From NCBI GenBank assembly GCA_903959905.1, contig CAJBYO010000063.1, forward strand, positions 62,001-126,000: a stretch of DNA of 64,000 nt, given 5' to 3'. The translations under genes and the position numbers were made by a program. The notes beneath the pieces are model-generated. The model saw only the letters and a list, made by a program, of their open reading frames with translations. It ran no database searches and was not told where the DNA came from. The DNA comes from an uncultured Bacteroidales bacterium (lineage in GTDB: Bacteria > Bacteroidota > Bacteroidia > Bacteroidales > FEN-979). Shown piece by piece: positions 26,861 to 38,100 of this stretch (its first letter is position 1; each line of letters opens with the position of its first letter).

Positions 26861-28111
26861 TTGTAGTCCCATGCTTTGAACAGGCTTCATATCTGCAAGC
26901 ATCTGCCGTGCGAACTTCCTGCCGTATTCAACACATTTCTCCTCCACTTCATGGTGGGGTGTGAATTTGACCATCAGGCCCTCATCAACCACCCGGAGTT
27001 TCAGGTTACTCATGGCGGAGGTCATGATCCTGGCACCCTCTCCGCTCCAACCGTATGATCCGAAGGCAGCAGCAGGCTTATTGCGGTCGCGGATCGGGTT
27101 GATCAGCGCAAATACCTGGTAAATGGGCATCAGGATATTCTGGCTGAACGTAGGGCATCCAAGGATAATCGCCGAAGCCTGGCTGATCTTATTTTCAATC
27201 ACGCCCATATCCATCTTCTCAATATCGCAAAGGTCAACCTCCAGGTCGCCGGTTTCCTCAATACCCCGGGCAATCATGCCGGCAATGATCCCGGTATTCT
27301 GGTATGCTGAAACATAACCCAGGAAAACCCTGTTCGGTTTTTGGCCGCCAAGTGCTTCCCTGGCGTATTTTTCAGAGGCATCAACATATTTTTTCCAGTT
27401 TTTCCTCAGAACGGCCCCGTGGCCCGGGAGAATGGCTGAAATTTCAAGTGGCCTGATCCGTTCAATGGCCTGCAGCATGAATTTGCTGTAAGGCTTCATG
27501 ATCACATCATAGTAATACCTGAATGCTTCATCAAAATCACCCACCGCATCATCAAAAACGCCGGCATTGCAATAGTGTTCCCCAAAAATATCGCAGGTAA
27601 ACAGCAATTTGTCTTCCCGGAGGTAGGACATGATTGAATCCGGCCAGTGCAGGTTGGCTGCTGCAACAAACTGAAGGGTTTTGTTTCCCAGATCAAGTGT
27701 CTGGCCGTCTTTAACGATCAGGTGAGGAATTTCAACCCCAAGGAGGTCGCGGAGATAACGGATGGCATTTCCGCTGCCGACCACTTTTGCCCGGGGGGCA
27801 ATTTCAAGCAGCCTGGACAGGCATCCGGAATGGTCGGGCTCAGTGTGGTTCAGTACGATGTATTCTATCTCTGCAGGATCAACAACCTGTTTCAGCTTAT
27901 CAAGGTAGGTTTCCCAGAATTTTTCTTTGACCGTTTCAACAACCGTTTTTTTTGTGGCATCAATAAAATAGGAGTTGTAGGAGGTACCGTATTTGGTTTC
28001 CATCACTACATCAAAGGTTACAATATCACGGTCAAGAACCCCTATCCAGCTTACATCACTGTTTACTTTCAGAACTTTATTGTCAATCATTTTTTCATGG
28101 TTTTTGCTCAT
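26858..28111 (-). CDS. Flavodiiron protein (FprA type)
   Basis: I start at the ATG at 28111 (MSKNHEKMIDNKV, 417 residues); an ATG at 28090 is also possible. The N-terminal half is a metallo-beta-lactamase fold with the di-iron ligands HTEPDHSG (from H89), LHWPDS, CDIFGEH and LPGHGAVL. The C-terminal half is a flavodoxin-like FMN domain (LGYVSAYQNTGIIAGMI, GCPTFSQNILMP, FGSYGWSGEGA). Enzymes of this class reduce oxygen to water or nitric oxide to nitrous oxide, which protects anaerobes and microaerophiles. No rubredoxin domain is fused, so an external electron donor is needed. The gene lies between the signalling block and the lipoprotein. Confidence 0.93.
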   Translation of the reverse strand: MSKNHEKMIDNKVLKVNSDVSWIGVLDRDIVTFDVVMETKYGTSYNSYFIDATKKTVVETVKEKFWETYLDKLKQVVDPAEIEYIVLNHTEPDHSGCLSRLLEIAPRAKVVGSGNAIRYLRDLLGVEIPHLIVKDGQTLDLGNKTLQFVAAANLHWPDSIMSYLREDKLLFTCDIFGEHYCNAGVFDDAVGDFDEAFRYYYDVIMKPYSKFMLQAIERIRPLEISAILPGHGAVLRKNWKKYVDASEKYAREALGGQKPNRVFLGYVSAYQNTGIIAGMIARGIEETGDLEVDLCDIEKMDMGVIENKISQASAIILGCPTFSQNILMPIYQVFALINPIRDRNKPAAAFGSYGWSGEGARIMTSAMSNLKLRVVDEGLMVKFTPHHEVEEKCVEYGRKFARQMLADMKPVQSMGLQ

Positions 28112-28178
28112 TTCAGCAAACGGAACTGTCGAAAACCGCACCGCCCGGAAAAAGCGAAAAATTGTAACCGGAATTGAT

Positions 28179-28631
28179 TTATGCTTTCATCTTCGGTGGC
28201 ACATTCAGTTGCAGCCAGTAGAGCCCGGTTGTACTGATGGTGTGGATGAAAGAGTCAAAATCAACGGGTTTCACGATGTAACTGTTGGCTCCCAGTGCAT
28301 ACGCCTCTTTGATGTCAGTATCTTCCTTGGAGGAGGTGACAACCACAACGGGCAACGTTTTCGTAGAGGGGTTGGCCTTAATTTCCCTGAGTACCTCCAT
28401 CCCGCTGACTTTAGGCAATTTCAGGTCCAGAAATATGATCTTCAGGTCTTTGGAGATATCACGTACTGCAAATTCACCGCGGCTGAAAATAAAATCAAGC
28501 GCTTCTTCTCCGTTTTCAGCAACAAAATAGTGGTTGGCCAGGTTGTTTTTCTTTAAAGCTCTGATGGTTAGTTCTGCATCACTCGGATTATCCTCCACAA
28601 TCAGGATATCTACAGGATCAAAAGATTTCAT
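28179..28631 (-). CDS. Single-domain response regulator, Rcp type
   Basis: The product has 150 residues and is one receiver domain with no output domain: [15 protein letters not shown] holds the acidic pair, [13 protein letters not shown] the phosphorylated Asp, VVVTSSKED the conserved Thr/Ser, and SYIVKPVDF the conserved Lys. The long loop after strand three ([13 protein letters not shown]) is the mark of Rcp1-type regulators, which pair with phytochrome-like kinases. The kinase at 28662-31196 has just such a phytochrome-type HisKA, and its stop lies 30 bases upstream of this start. It is therefore the likely phosphodonor. Confidence 0.9.
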   Translation of the reverse strand: MKSFDPVDILIVEDNPSDAELTIRALKKNNLANHYFVAENGEEALDFIFSRGEFAVRDISKDLKIIFLDLKLPKVSGMEVLREIKANPSTKTLPVVVVTSSKEDTDIKEAYALGANSYIVKPVDFDSFIHTISTTGLYWLQLNVPPKMKA

Positions 28632-28661
28632 AGTATTATCAATTATTTATTGCCCGGGAAA

Positions 28662-31196
28662 TCACACGGTGTTTCCGACCCTCAAAGGTAAAGAAAAAAA
28701 GAATGACGCACCCTTGCCAACCTCACCATTTGCCCAAACCTGCCCTCCATGCCTGTGAATGATCCGCTGAACAATGGCAAGCCCGATGCCTGTCCCGTCA
28801 AACTCTTTGACACTGTGAAGCCGTTGAAAGGCGCCAAAAAGTTTATCGGCATATTTCATATCAAAACCGGCACCGTTATCAGCTATGCAATATTCCACGG
28901 TTTCTGATTTTACTTCAGAGGTCATGGTGATGACCGGTGCCCTGGTCTGAGATGAAAACTTTACCGCATTTCCCAGCAGGTTGACAAGTACCTGCCTGAT
29001 AAGCACAGGGTCGCCAAGGGCAGAATGAACATTTGCAGCGCTGAAACTAATCCGATGTTTGCTTTCCTGATCCGCAACTTCGGAGAACACCACCCGTGCG
29101 ATGTTCTGGATATTGATAGGTGTAAAGTTCATATCGGCGCGGTTCAGCCGCGAAAGTGACAGGAGGTCATCAATCAGCTGGCCCATCTTGATTGCATTTT
29201 CCTGGATTACAGTACAAACCCTTTTTCCTTCATCATCAAGGAAAGGCTGGTAATCTTCAAACAGTATCCTTGTAAATCCGTCGATAGCCCTTAACGGCGC
29301 CCGTAAATCGTGTGAAACTGAATACGAAAAAGCCTCCAGTTCCTTGTTTGCTGCTTCAAGCTGGGCGGTACGGTCGAGCACCCGCTGTTCAAGGTCATCA
29401 TTCAGGTTTTTTATCACCTCTTCCGCTGCTTTGCGGTCGGAGATGTCGCGGATATAACCGCCCACTCCCACCCTGCCGTTTCTTAATTTAACGGGAAATT
29501 TGCGCGATTCATATATTTTACCGTCAACAATCTCTTCGCTCACAGCCACCCCGGTTCCATTCAGGGCAAGTATATCATTCTCCCGGCAGGTTTGTGCGTA
29601 ATTCAGCTCCATCAGATTAAAATCTTCAAGTCCTACAACTTCAGATGGTTTCTTTCCAAAAAAAGCGGCATTTGCATAGTTTATAAAGAGATATTTAAAA
29701 TTGTCATCTTTCAGAAAAGCAAAGTCATTCATTGAATTGATGAAGGTCTCGTAACGCTGTTCGCTTTCACGGAGTGATTCAACAGCTTTTTTTCGGTCGG
29801 TCACATCTTCAATGTACCCTTCCACATAAAGTATTTCACCCTTTTCGCCATATTCTCCCCTGCACCGCTCCCATACCCATTTGATCTCCCCTTTTGCAGT
29901 CCTGATGGGGTATTCTCCCTCAAACATATATCCCATGGAAAGAACTTTCTGCCATCGGCTTAAAACCGGTTCACGGTATTCTTCAAGAATAATATCATTG
30001 AACAATATTGACTTTTTATCAATAAACTCCTCCCGGCTGTAGCCGGTTATTCCAAGGCAGCCGTCGCTCACAAACAGCATCTCCCCGTCAAAGCCGTCCA
30101 GGCTGCGGTAAACCATTCCGGGCAGGTTGCTCACCAGTGTTGACATCTGACGCTCGCGCTGGGCAAGTTGCCTGGCAATTTCAAGTTTGGTGGTATTATC
30201 CTGGGCACTTCCTACTGTCCCGATCAGGGTACCATTCATATCATACAGTGGTGATTTTCTGACATCCAGATACAGGAATTTCCCTCTTACATTTCCATGT
30301 TCATCGAACTGCCCGGGCATTCCGGAGTCCATGACAACCTTGTCGGAATCAATACAAATTTCACCGAAAGTATGCCATTCAGGATGATCAGGATACAGTT
30401 CGCGCTGCCGGGTGGCAAAAAACAGATCTCCTTTGCCCACAGGTTCGTCTGTGTTTTCAGCAATCAGCAAATTTTCACAACATGATTTGTTTGCAAAAAT
30501 GAACTTTTTATCCAAATCCTTTGCCCATAACATGTCGGTCATATTGTCGCTGATGGACCGAAACATCAGCGACAGGTCTTTAAACCGCTTCTCGCTTTCC
30601 TGGAGAGTTTTCTCTGAACGTTTACGCTGTTCAACTTCAGCCCGCAGGTCTTCCATCAGGTTGAGGGTGGCAAGTTTGGTTGTTTCAAGCTCAGAATAAG
30701 ACTTTTTCAGTTTCTGTTCCGCCCGCTTCAACTCCTCAAGTTGCTCCTGCAACAGCCGGGTTCGTTCTGCCACTGTTTGCTCAAGCAGGTTTTTCTCCTG
30801 GAGTATCATGTCTTCCGAATGTTTTACCCGGATCATGGCAGAAACAACTGCGATTAACTCAGCCTCCATGACCGGCTTTGAAAGGAAGGTGTCGGCTCCT
30901 GTTTCCAATGCCTTGATCCTGCTTGGCGCATTGGTGCGTTCGGCTGTTAAAATGATGACGGGGATTCGCTGCAGCAAGGGATTTTCCTTTATCCGCCTGC
31001 ATGTTTCAAAACCATCCATGCCGGGCATAACCAGGTCAAGGAAGATCAGGTCGGGAGGATCACCTGCTGCCATGTCAATTCCCTCCCGCCCTGACAGGGC
31101 TGCATAATATTGAACATCAGGAAACGACGTTTTAAGCAAAGCCTGGAGTACCACAAGGTTGTCATGGTTATCGTCAATTGCCAGAATCTTGGTCAT
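28662..31196 (-). CDS. Receiver-PAS-PAS-PAS histidine kinase
   Basis: The order in this 844-residue protein is: receiver domain 1-120 (D54 in IFLDLVMPGMDG), coiled coil to about 205, three PAS domains (about 210-340, 345-470, 475-600), HisKA with H629 in VSHDLRAPLRAIDGF, and HATPase with NLLGNAVKF, ADNGAGFDM and GTGIGLAIV. There is no membrane segment, so it is cytosolic and probably receives phosphate from another kinase through its own receiver. The likely source is the hybrid kinase encoded just upstream at 31260-34232, and the likely target is the Rcp-type regulator just downstream. The start is the ATG at 31196. Confidence 0.92.
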   Translation of the reverse strand: MTKILAIDDNHDNLVVLQALLKTSFPDVQYYAALSGREGIDMAAGDPPDLIFLDLVMPGMDGFETCRRIKENPLLQRIPVIILTAERTNAPSRIKALETGADTFLSKPVMEAELIAVVSAMIRVKHSEDMILQEKNLLEQTVAERTRLLQEQLEELKRAEQKLKKSYSELETTKLATLNLMEDLRAEVEQRKRSEKTLQESEKRFKDLSLMFRSISDNMTDMLWAKDLDKKFIFANKSCCENLLIAENTDEPVGKGDLFFATRQRELYPDHPEWHTFGEICIDSDKVVMDSGMPGQFDEHGNVRGKFLYLDVRKSPLYDMNGTLIGTVGSAQDNTTKLEIARQLAQRERQMSTLVSNLPGMVYRSLDGFDGEMLFVSDGCLGITGYSREEFIDKKSILFNDIILEEYREPVLSRWQKVLSMGYMFEGEYPIRTAKGEIKWVWERCRGEYGEKGEILYVEGYIEDVTDRKKAVESLRESEQRYETFINSMNDFAFLKDDNFKYLFINYANAAFFGKKPSEVVGLEDFNLMELNYAQTCRENDILALNGTGVAVSEEIVDGKIYESRKFPVKLRNGRVGVGGYIRDISDRKAAEEVIKNLNDDLEQRVLDRTAQLEAANKELEAFSYSVSHDLRAPLRAIDGFTRILFEDYQPFLDDEGKRVCTVIQENAIKMGQLIDDLLSLSRLNRADMNFTPINIQNIARVVFSEVADQESKHRISFSAANVHSALGDPVLIRQVLVNLLGNAVKFSSQTRAPVITMTSEVKSETVEYCIADNGAGFDMKYADKLFGAFQRLHSVKEFDGTGIGLAIVQRIIHRHGGQVWANGEVGKGASFFFSLPLRVGNTV

Positions 31197-31259
31197 GGTT
31201 GGTAAGTTTGTGTTGAAATATGGTGCAGTTGGTTATCCGAATCATCTTTTTTGCGCGTT

Positions 31260-34232
31260 TTACATCAGCCATTCCTTAAGGGTATCAGAAAACTGCTCAG
31301 GGTCAATTGGCTTGGAAATATAATCGTTGAACCCATAGGCAAGAATTTTCTCCCTGTCGCCTTTCATGGCTTTTGCCGTAACCGCAATAACCGGAATTCC
31401 GCGCAGTTCATGGTGTCTGCGGATCTCATCAAAAACAGTAAAGCCATCATGAACAGGCAGTGAAATGTCAAGGAAAATAATATCCGGTCGAAAGCTGTTT
31501 ATCTTTGCAATGATACCGATGCCATCCTTTTCAACAACCACGTCATGGCAGTCTCCCAGGAGTACTTTCAATGTCAACCCGTTATCTTCGTTGTCATCAA
31601 CAACAAGTATCCTGGCAGGGCTTGCGATTTTCAACCGGGGCTTCCGGCCTGTTGCTTCAGCCTGCACTTGTATCTTCTCACGGAACAGCATCTGCCGCAC
31701 TATTTCAAGCAGCTCAAGCCTGTTGATATCTCCCTTTTGAACAAACTGGTGAATATGGTTCTGTGTTAATCGCTTAAGGTCTGAGGCTGTAAGGTACATC
31801 GCAGTAAGGATGAGAACCGGCACGGCGGAGCTTTCCTCGGTTCCCCTTATGCGTTCCAGCACATCAAATCCATCCATCCCCGGCATCATCAGGTCAAGGA
31901 TGATGGCATCCGGAATTTTCACTTTTACCTTTTCCAGCGCTTCATTGCCCGAACGGGCAATTTCAACCTGGTATCCCTCTTCCCTTAGCATCCACGAAAG
32001 CTGCACAATCGCCGGCTCGCTGTCCTCCACAACCAGGATGGTCTTTTCAGAGGCTGCCTGCTCCCACCGCCCTGCCTGCATAACAGTTGAATCAACACGT
32101 GCCCTTATCCCCGGAGATGGAACATCTGTAACATCCGGTGATTTCAGTTCAAACGGGAAATAAACGGTAAACACGGATCCTTCCCCGGGTACACTTTCCA
32201 CCTCAACACGGGCGTCCAGTTTCACAGCAAATTTGTCAACAATGGCCAGTCCTAGCCCAGTCCCGCCATATCTCCTTGCTGTTGACCCGTCAACCTGCCT
32301 GAATTCGTCAAAGATATGAGGAATCTGATCGGCCGGAATCCCGATCCCGGTATCCCTTACCGAAAGGGCAATTTCCACGCCTGTTTGCCTGGCAGAAATC
32401 TCAACGCCGCCAGTATCGGTAAATTTCACAGCATTGGAAATCAGGTTTTGAAGGATCTGGTGGCATTTTGTGCTGTCCGACATAATGCAGGGGATGTCAG
32501 GACCGATAAGGTTCCTGACATCCAGTTGCTTTTCCCTGATCTGAATTTGCATGGAGGATATAATCTGTTGCGTAATATCAAACAAGGAAACACTTTCAAG
32601 GTGTATATCCATCTTTCCTGCTTCAATACGTGAAAGGTCAAGAATGTCGTTGATCAGCATTAACAGGTTCTTACCGTTCCTTTCAATGATCCCGAGGTAC
32701 CCGTGCTCCTCTTCCGGTATCCGGTCTTTCTGGCGCCTGTTCAGTACACCCGAAAGAGCGATCACCGAGTTCAATGGGGTCCGGAGTTCATGGCTCATGC
32801 TGGATAAAAACTGGCTCTTTAACCGGTTTGCCTCGTCAATCTGCTGCTTCTGGGTTTCAAGTTCGGAATTCTGTTGCGACAGTTCAACCGTCTGTGCCTG
32901 CAATTCCTTGCCCTGGATGCTCAGTTTTTCATTCTGCCGGTCGAGGGAGTCGGCAAAATCCCTGACCTGTTTAAATGCCAGGATGGCGTTGAAACTCATG
33001 TTCACGTTTCTCTCCGATTGCCTTATTATTTCAAGAGACAACTCACTGTATGCCTGTATGGATGCGAGTGTGACCATGGCAATCACCGAATTCTGCCTGA
33101 CAACCGGGATCAGGATGATCTCCTTTGGCCTGATATCGCCGGCAACGGTAGAATAAACAAATATTGAATCATCAGGGATTTGCGTAACCGTAACCATTTT
33201 CTTAAACGCAAGCATTCGTCCGAATTCTCCTTCATTGGATTCTGATGAAAACGAATGCAGGTTTGCATGGTTGAATCCACAGGAGAAGTATGGTTCAAAA
33301 AGGGTTTTGTTGTCATTGAGCAGGAATACCGCAACCAAATTTGAATTCGTCTGAACCATCATGGCCCCTGCAACCGAGCTGCAAAAATCAGCGAGGTTAT
33401 CATGAACAAGCATGGCATCTGTAATTTGCATGACCCCGCTCTTTACCATCATTTCAAAATGAACCGTATCAGCCATTTTATTCATGGAAGACGAAAGAAT
33501 GCCCAGTTCATTGGTCCCCTTGTAATCGGTTCGGATGAGATAGTTCCCGGTGCCATATTTTTCAGCAAAATTCACCAGGCTCCTTAACGGAATGGTTATA
33601 CCGCGCATCACAAATACTGTGATAATAACTGACATCCCGACAATAAAGAAAAGCAACAACCAGAGCTGGATGTACAGTATGTCCCTTCCGGTCCTGGCAG
33701 AAAGGTAGAAGGAATCTGCCCGGGCCATTGCAAAATCCTTAAGCACCCGCATCTTGCCCAAGATATCTGCAACATGATGTTCCCCGCTGGCCCTGATATG
33801 TCGTACTGCTTCGGGCGACTGTCCTGCCATGTCCAGCCTGACCGCCTCATCACGAACCGGTTTCCACTCCCGGAAAGCAGCAACGGCACTGTCCACAGTT
33901 CTTTTCTTGCCAAGATATCTGGCATAAATTGTATCAAAATGTCTGTACACGTCGGCTTCGTCCTGGTTTATGCTGGCAATGATCCTGTCGAGTTGTTCAC
34001 GGTCTTCCGTCAAGGCAATACTCTTCATGCTCCGCTGTATGGCCATGATGTTGGTTTCAATATCCCGCACTGCCATATTCACCCTGAAAGGATGCCTGTA
34101 GAGGTAATCAGTATTATCCCAGATCGTTGCAGAATGCCAGAAAGAAACACCACCCAATACCAGTACCATGGATAATATGGCCCCAAACCCCACCAGCAGC
34201 CTTGTTTTTATTTTCAGGTTATTTGTTCGCAT
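31260..34232 (-). CDS. Membrane hybrid histidine kinase with two receiver domains
   Basis: The 990-residue protein has membrane segments at 12-32 and 188-210 flanking a periplasmic four-helix-bundle sensor like that of chemoreceptors (4HB_MCP type). It continues with HAMP (211-262), a GAF-like domain (about 265-420), a coiled coil, HisKA with H481 (SSMSHELRTPLNSV), HATPase (NLISNAVKF, DTGIGIP, GGTGLGLAIV) and two receivers (ILVVEDSE...ILDLMMPGMDG and ILVVDDNED...FLDISLPVHDG). Together with the CheR gene upstream, the chemoreceptor-like sensor raises the idea of methylation-linked signalling, but no glutamate-rich methylation helix is evident. Confidence 0.92.
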   Translation of the reverse strand: MRTNNLKIKTRLLVGFGAILSMVLVLGGVSFWHSATIWDNTDYLYRHPFRVNMAVRDIETNIMAIQRSMKSIALTEDREQLDRIIASINQDEADVYRHFDTIYARYLGKKRTVDSAVAAFREWKPVRDEAVRLDMAGQSPEAVRHIRASGEHHVADILGKMRVLKDFAMARADSFYLSARTGRDILYIQLWLLLFFIVGMSVIITVFVMRGITIPLRSLVNFAEKYGTGNYLIRTDYKGTNELGILSSSMNKMADTVHFEMMVKSGVMQITDAMLVHDNLADFCSSVAGAMMVQTNSNLVAVFLLNDNKTLFEPYFSCGFNHANLHSFSSESNEGEFGRMLAFKKMVTVTQIPDDSIFVYSTVAGDIRPKEIILIPVVRQNSVIAMVTLASIQAYSELSLEIIRQSERNVNMSFNAILAFKQVRDFADSLDRQNEKLSIQGKELQAQTVELSQQNSELETQKQQIDEANRLKSQFLSSMSHELRTPLNSVIALSGVLNRRQKDRIPEEEHGYLGIIERNGKNLLMLINDILDLSRIEAGKMDIHLESVSLFDITQQIISSMQIQIREKQLDVRNLIGPDIPCIMSDSTKCHQILQNLISNAVKFTDTGGVEISARQTGVEIALSVRDTGIGIPADQIPHIFDEFRQVDGSTARRYGGTGLGLAIVDKFAVKLDARVEVESVPGEGSVFTVYFPFELKSPDVTDVPSPGIRARVDSTVMQAGRWEQAASEKTILVVEDSEPAIVQLSWMLREEGYQVEIARSGNEALEKVKVKIPDAIILDLMMPGMDGFDVLERIRGTEESSAVPVLILTAMYLTASDLKRLTQNHIHQFVQKGDINRLELLEIVRQMLFREKIQVQAEATGRKPRLKIASPARILVVDDNEDNGLTLKVLLGDCHDVVVEKDGIGIIAKINSFRPDIIFLDISLPVHDGFTVFDEIRRHHELRGIPVIAVTAKAMKGDREKILAYGFNDYISKPIDPEQFSDTLKEWLM

Positions 34233-34350
34233 ACATGCTCTTTAAAATGATTCAACTGTTTGTTACCGGTGGTATATCACATCAATTTTCTAATCCACCA
34301 GGTATTTGATAAAACCTGTTTTTATGTATAATCGTTCAATACCAACCATG

Positions 34351-35172
34351 TCAGATCCTGGTGAAAATATTTCCAAAAGAAGAAACAGCACGAAACCCGC
34401 CAGCGCCTTCAATGATACTCCGCTCCGATTGATCTACAACAAGGTATCCGTTCTGAACCATCGAACGGCCCAGCTTCTCAACAATCCGCTTCTGAACTTC
34501 AGGATTATAGTATATCAGCAGGTTACAGCAACTAACGATATCAAAATCAGCAAAAATACTCCCGGGAGGTGAAGTAAACTGTCTGTCGGAGATGTCACCC
34601 ACCGAAAAATCAACAGCGCCCTTCCATTCAGGAGCAAGTGTGTACTGTCTTCCCCTGGATACAAAGTACCGCTCAAGCCATGACAGTTTAGTATTTACCA
34701 TCACGTCGCGATCATAAACAGCCTGATGCGCTTTCTCAATGGCTGCAGGGGAAATATCGGTTCCAAAAACCAGGACGGGGATTGTAGCGGCTCTTTTACT
34801 GGCAACAAGGTCGTGGAGTATGGCGAGTGAATAGGCCTCGGCGCCGGATGCACATCCGGCCGACCATACCCGGATGGAAGGGGAATTGAGATGCTCTTTT
34901 GACTGGATCAGACCCGGAAAGATAAACTCCTCTAAAAGAGCAACATCCAGTGGACTTCTGAAAAATAATGTATAGTTGATCCACATGGAACAGAGCAGTT
35001 GTTCGATCTCCTGTTGATCCTCATGCAGAAAATCCACATAATTGCCAAAGCTACTCACATCGTTTGATTTCATCCGCTCATTGATACAACGACGCAGAAA
35101 CGAAGGCGAATAAACAGATATATCCCTCCCGAACGATGCTTGAACTGCTTCAACAACCTGCTGGATCTTCAT
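34351..35172 (-). CDS. CheR-type protein methyltransferase
   Basis: This 273-residue protein has the CheR layout. The N-terminal helical part is residues 1-80. The SAM-binding domain has VWSAGCASGAEAYSLAILHD (the GCxxGxExYS motif), FGTDISPAAIEKA and the CCNLLIYYNPEVQKR signature. CheR methylates glutamates of chemoreceptors. No chemoreceptor, CheA, CheW or CheB gene is in the window, so it probably acts on a sensor of this signalling block, or as a stand-alone regulator. The start ATG at 35172 lies eight bases after the stop of the propeller-PAS gene, so they share a transcript. Confidence 0.9.
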   Translation of the reverse strand: MKIQQVVEAVQASFGRDISVYSPSFLRRCINERMKSNDVSSFGNYVDFLHEDQQEIEQLLCSMWINYTLFFRSPLDVALLEEFIFPGLIQSKEHLNSPSIRVWSAGCASGAEAYSLAILHDLVASKRAATIPVLVFGTDISPAAIEKAHQAVYDRDVMVNTKLSWLERYFVSRGRQYTLAPEWKGAVDFSVGDISDRQFTSPPGSIFADFDIVSCCNLLIYYNPEVQKRIVEKLGRSMVQNGYLVVDQSERSIIEGAGGFRAVSSFGNIFTRI

Positions 35173-35180
35173 ATTGCAAA

Positions 35181-38100
35181 TTATTCATGTATCTGGTATT
35201 TTTCAGTCTGGCCGGCATCTTTAAGCAGGTCATTGACCTCCTTTTTTAACTGCATCATTTTAAGCTCCCTTCCGATCATCAGGTTATTAAAACGTTCAAG
35301 TTCCGTGGCTTTCTCCTGAAGTATCTTCTCCAAATGTTTCCTGTCGGTGATATCCCTTGTTACCCCATGAATGCCAAGCCACTTGTTTTCCGGCCCCAGG
35401 TAAGGAGTCATCAGCAGTTCACCCCATTTGGTTCTGCCATCCTTACACCTGTATTCCATATGTTGTATTGAACTGTACCCCTGCAAGGCATCAGGTTGTG
35501 CAGCAAACCGGGATATCTCGCTGTAGAAAAGTGATTTTCCCCGCTGGGCGGATGAGGGCGTAAAACGATCGTCGATTGTTTGCTGAAGGTACTCCTCCAC
35601 CGAAAAGCCTGTAAACTGTTCAATGGAATTGGAAACAAAAATGCTTTTGCCGGTGAGATCCATGAGCCATACAACATCGGTCATCTTATCGGCAATCAGT
35701 TTATACAGTTCACGGCTTTCCCTGAGATTCTTTTCCGCCCTGATGCGGTTGGTGATATCATGGCATATTGACTGGTATGAGCCATCAGGCATCATTTTAG
35801 TATGCATTTCAACAGGAACCGCCGTCCCGTCAGGGCGAATAATATCCCGGCGGCTTACAACCATCTCCCCCTTCTCCAGAAGATCATACTTCAATGGAAC
35901 CTTTTTGAGTTGATCTTGGGTGAATAATGCATCAATGGGAATCCCGATCAAACCCTCGGCATTCCTCCCTGTAAGCTGGAGCATATAGGAATTGGCGTCA
36001 GTTATCTTACCCGCCTTAGATCCCATTACAATGCCATCAACTGCAAACTCAATAACATCCCTGAACTTTAATTCGCTGACATGAAGGGCATCAAGGGTTT
36101 GAACCAGTTTTTCCTGGCTCAACCTGCGTTCAGTAATTTCATTCTCGAGTTTATGGCTGTATTTTCGCTGGAGTATGATCTTGAATACACCAACCACAAT
36201 GAGTATCAGTGCAACCAGCCTGAGAACTTTAAAAAGAAGGGTCTCAAAATACATGGGTTTTATGGTGATGGCGCCGGATTTCACAACCTCCGACCAGTTG
36301 CCCATATCATTCCTGGCCTGAACAATAAAGTGGTATGTCCCAGGATGAAGATTTGTATATTTAACTTTGTCAAGACTTGACTGGGCAAGGTATTGCCAGT
36401 TTTTGTCCATCCCCTCCAGTTTGTAGCGGTACCTCATTAAATCCTCGTTTATAAATGACACGCCTCTGAAATGGAAGAATATTGTATTATCGTTATTCTG
36501 AAAGCTCACCTCTTCATCCAGTGACTGAATTTCACCTTCTTTAATTTCAATTCCGAGCAGTTTAACTTTTGGCGAAGGAGATTTTTTATCTGAAAATCCG
36601 GGCAAAAAACATGAGCTGCCCATATCGAGGCCAATCCAGACCCGGCCCTTAGAATCGACAATGCCTGCTGATCGGTTGGATTCCCTTCCTGCCAGGCCGT
36701 TGTGTATGTTGTAGGATGCGATGCTTTTATTTCCATCCCAGCGAAAAACACCGGTGTTTGACCCGAGCCAGAACTGCCGCGCTTTGTCCTGAAGAATAAA
36801 ATAGATGGGGAAATCAATTGAAAAACCATCCTTCCGGAATTTTTGAATCTTGCCATGTTCCATGATGCCAAGTCCTTCCAGGGAGGCTACATAAGTTTCT
36901 CCTTCCGCCGACTGAAAGAAAGAATAAAAACTTTCTGTTTTTATCTCGTTTGCTGCCGGAACTGGAAATATCTTGTTCCCGGAGATCAGGTATGATCCAA
37001 TTATCCCGGCACATAATATTCCGCCATGTCCGTCGGAAAACATCTTCCTTACAAGGCTGATCGTCCCGAGGCCGTTTGCAACGTCAACCAGTTTGTCATT
37101 TTGTATATAGTACACCGTCCTGTTTGTGGCCAGCCAGATTCTCCCGGTGTCATCCTGGTAAACGGAGGTGGCACTTAAGGTAGATTCGGCATTGTACCAT
37201 CTGATTTTTCCGCTGGGAGATAATCTTCCAAAACCGTTGCTGCTGGAGGCAAACCACACACTTCCATCTTTTGCCGTCATGATGTCAAGCACCCTCGAAA
37301 TATTATCTTTTTTCCCGGGAAAAGGCAACCTGGTGAAGGTGTGATTTTGATACAGGGTCAACCCGTTGTTATGCCCGAATACAATGTCGCCGTTTTTCAG
37401 TTCGGCGATGGCAGTAACCTCGTTCTCCAGCAGACCGTCATTCTCAAAATAATTAAGAATCAGAAGATTGCCAACCTTGTCAATGCCCCTGGTATCGGTA
37501 AACCACACATTTTGTTCACGGTCAATGAACATGGAAGTTGCCCCGTCGGCTGAAAATCCGTTGGCAACCTTCAGCGGCCGCACCTGCCCGTGATTACTTC
37601 CAATAAAGAATTTCCCCCAGCTGTTCCCGACAAAAATATTCCCCTGCAGGTCAAAGTCAATATATGCATTCCTGGCAACTTCCGGTTCAGTCAGTTTGAA
37701 TCCGTCAGCATAAAGCACTGTTTTACCATTTTGCCTGTAACTGAGATGGTCATTGAAAAGAAGCCAGAGTTTTTCTTCCGGTGTCCCGGGGTGTTCAAAC
37801 CTGATGGAACTGATTGCCTGCACCGGCCTGAGATATTCAGCAAGATTCCATCCCCTGCCACCCGTGCTAAAGGTATACAACGCCTCCCGGGTTAATATGT
37901 AAAACCTGCCATTGTTTGATTCAATGCACAGGATCTGGTTTTTCGATTGCTCTTTTGACACATCCTGGTGGACCCACTTGCTGTCCTGGTAAAGATAAAT
38001 ACCGGAAGTGGTGCCAAGGCAGATAACCGGGCTGTCACCATTATACATAATTTCAGCTGCAAATACATCACAACGCTGTTTTGACCGGGCAGGGATAAGC

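Noticed and set aside
28112-28141. Longer start for the flavodiiron gene at 28141
   Set aside because: The ten extra residues show no family similarity, and MSKNHEKMIDNK is closer to the usual start.
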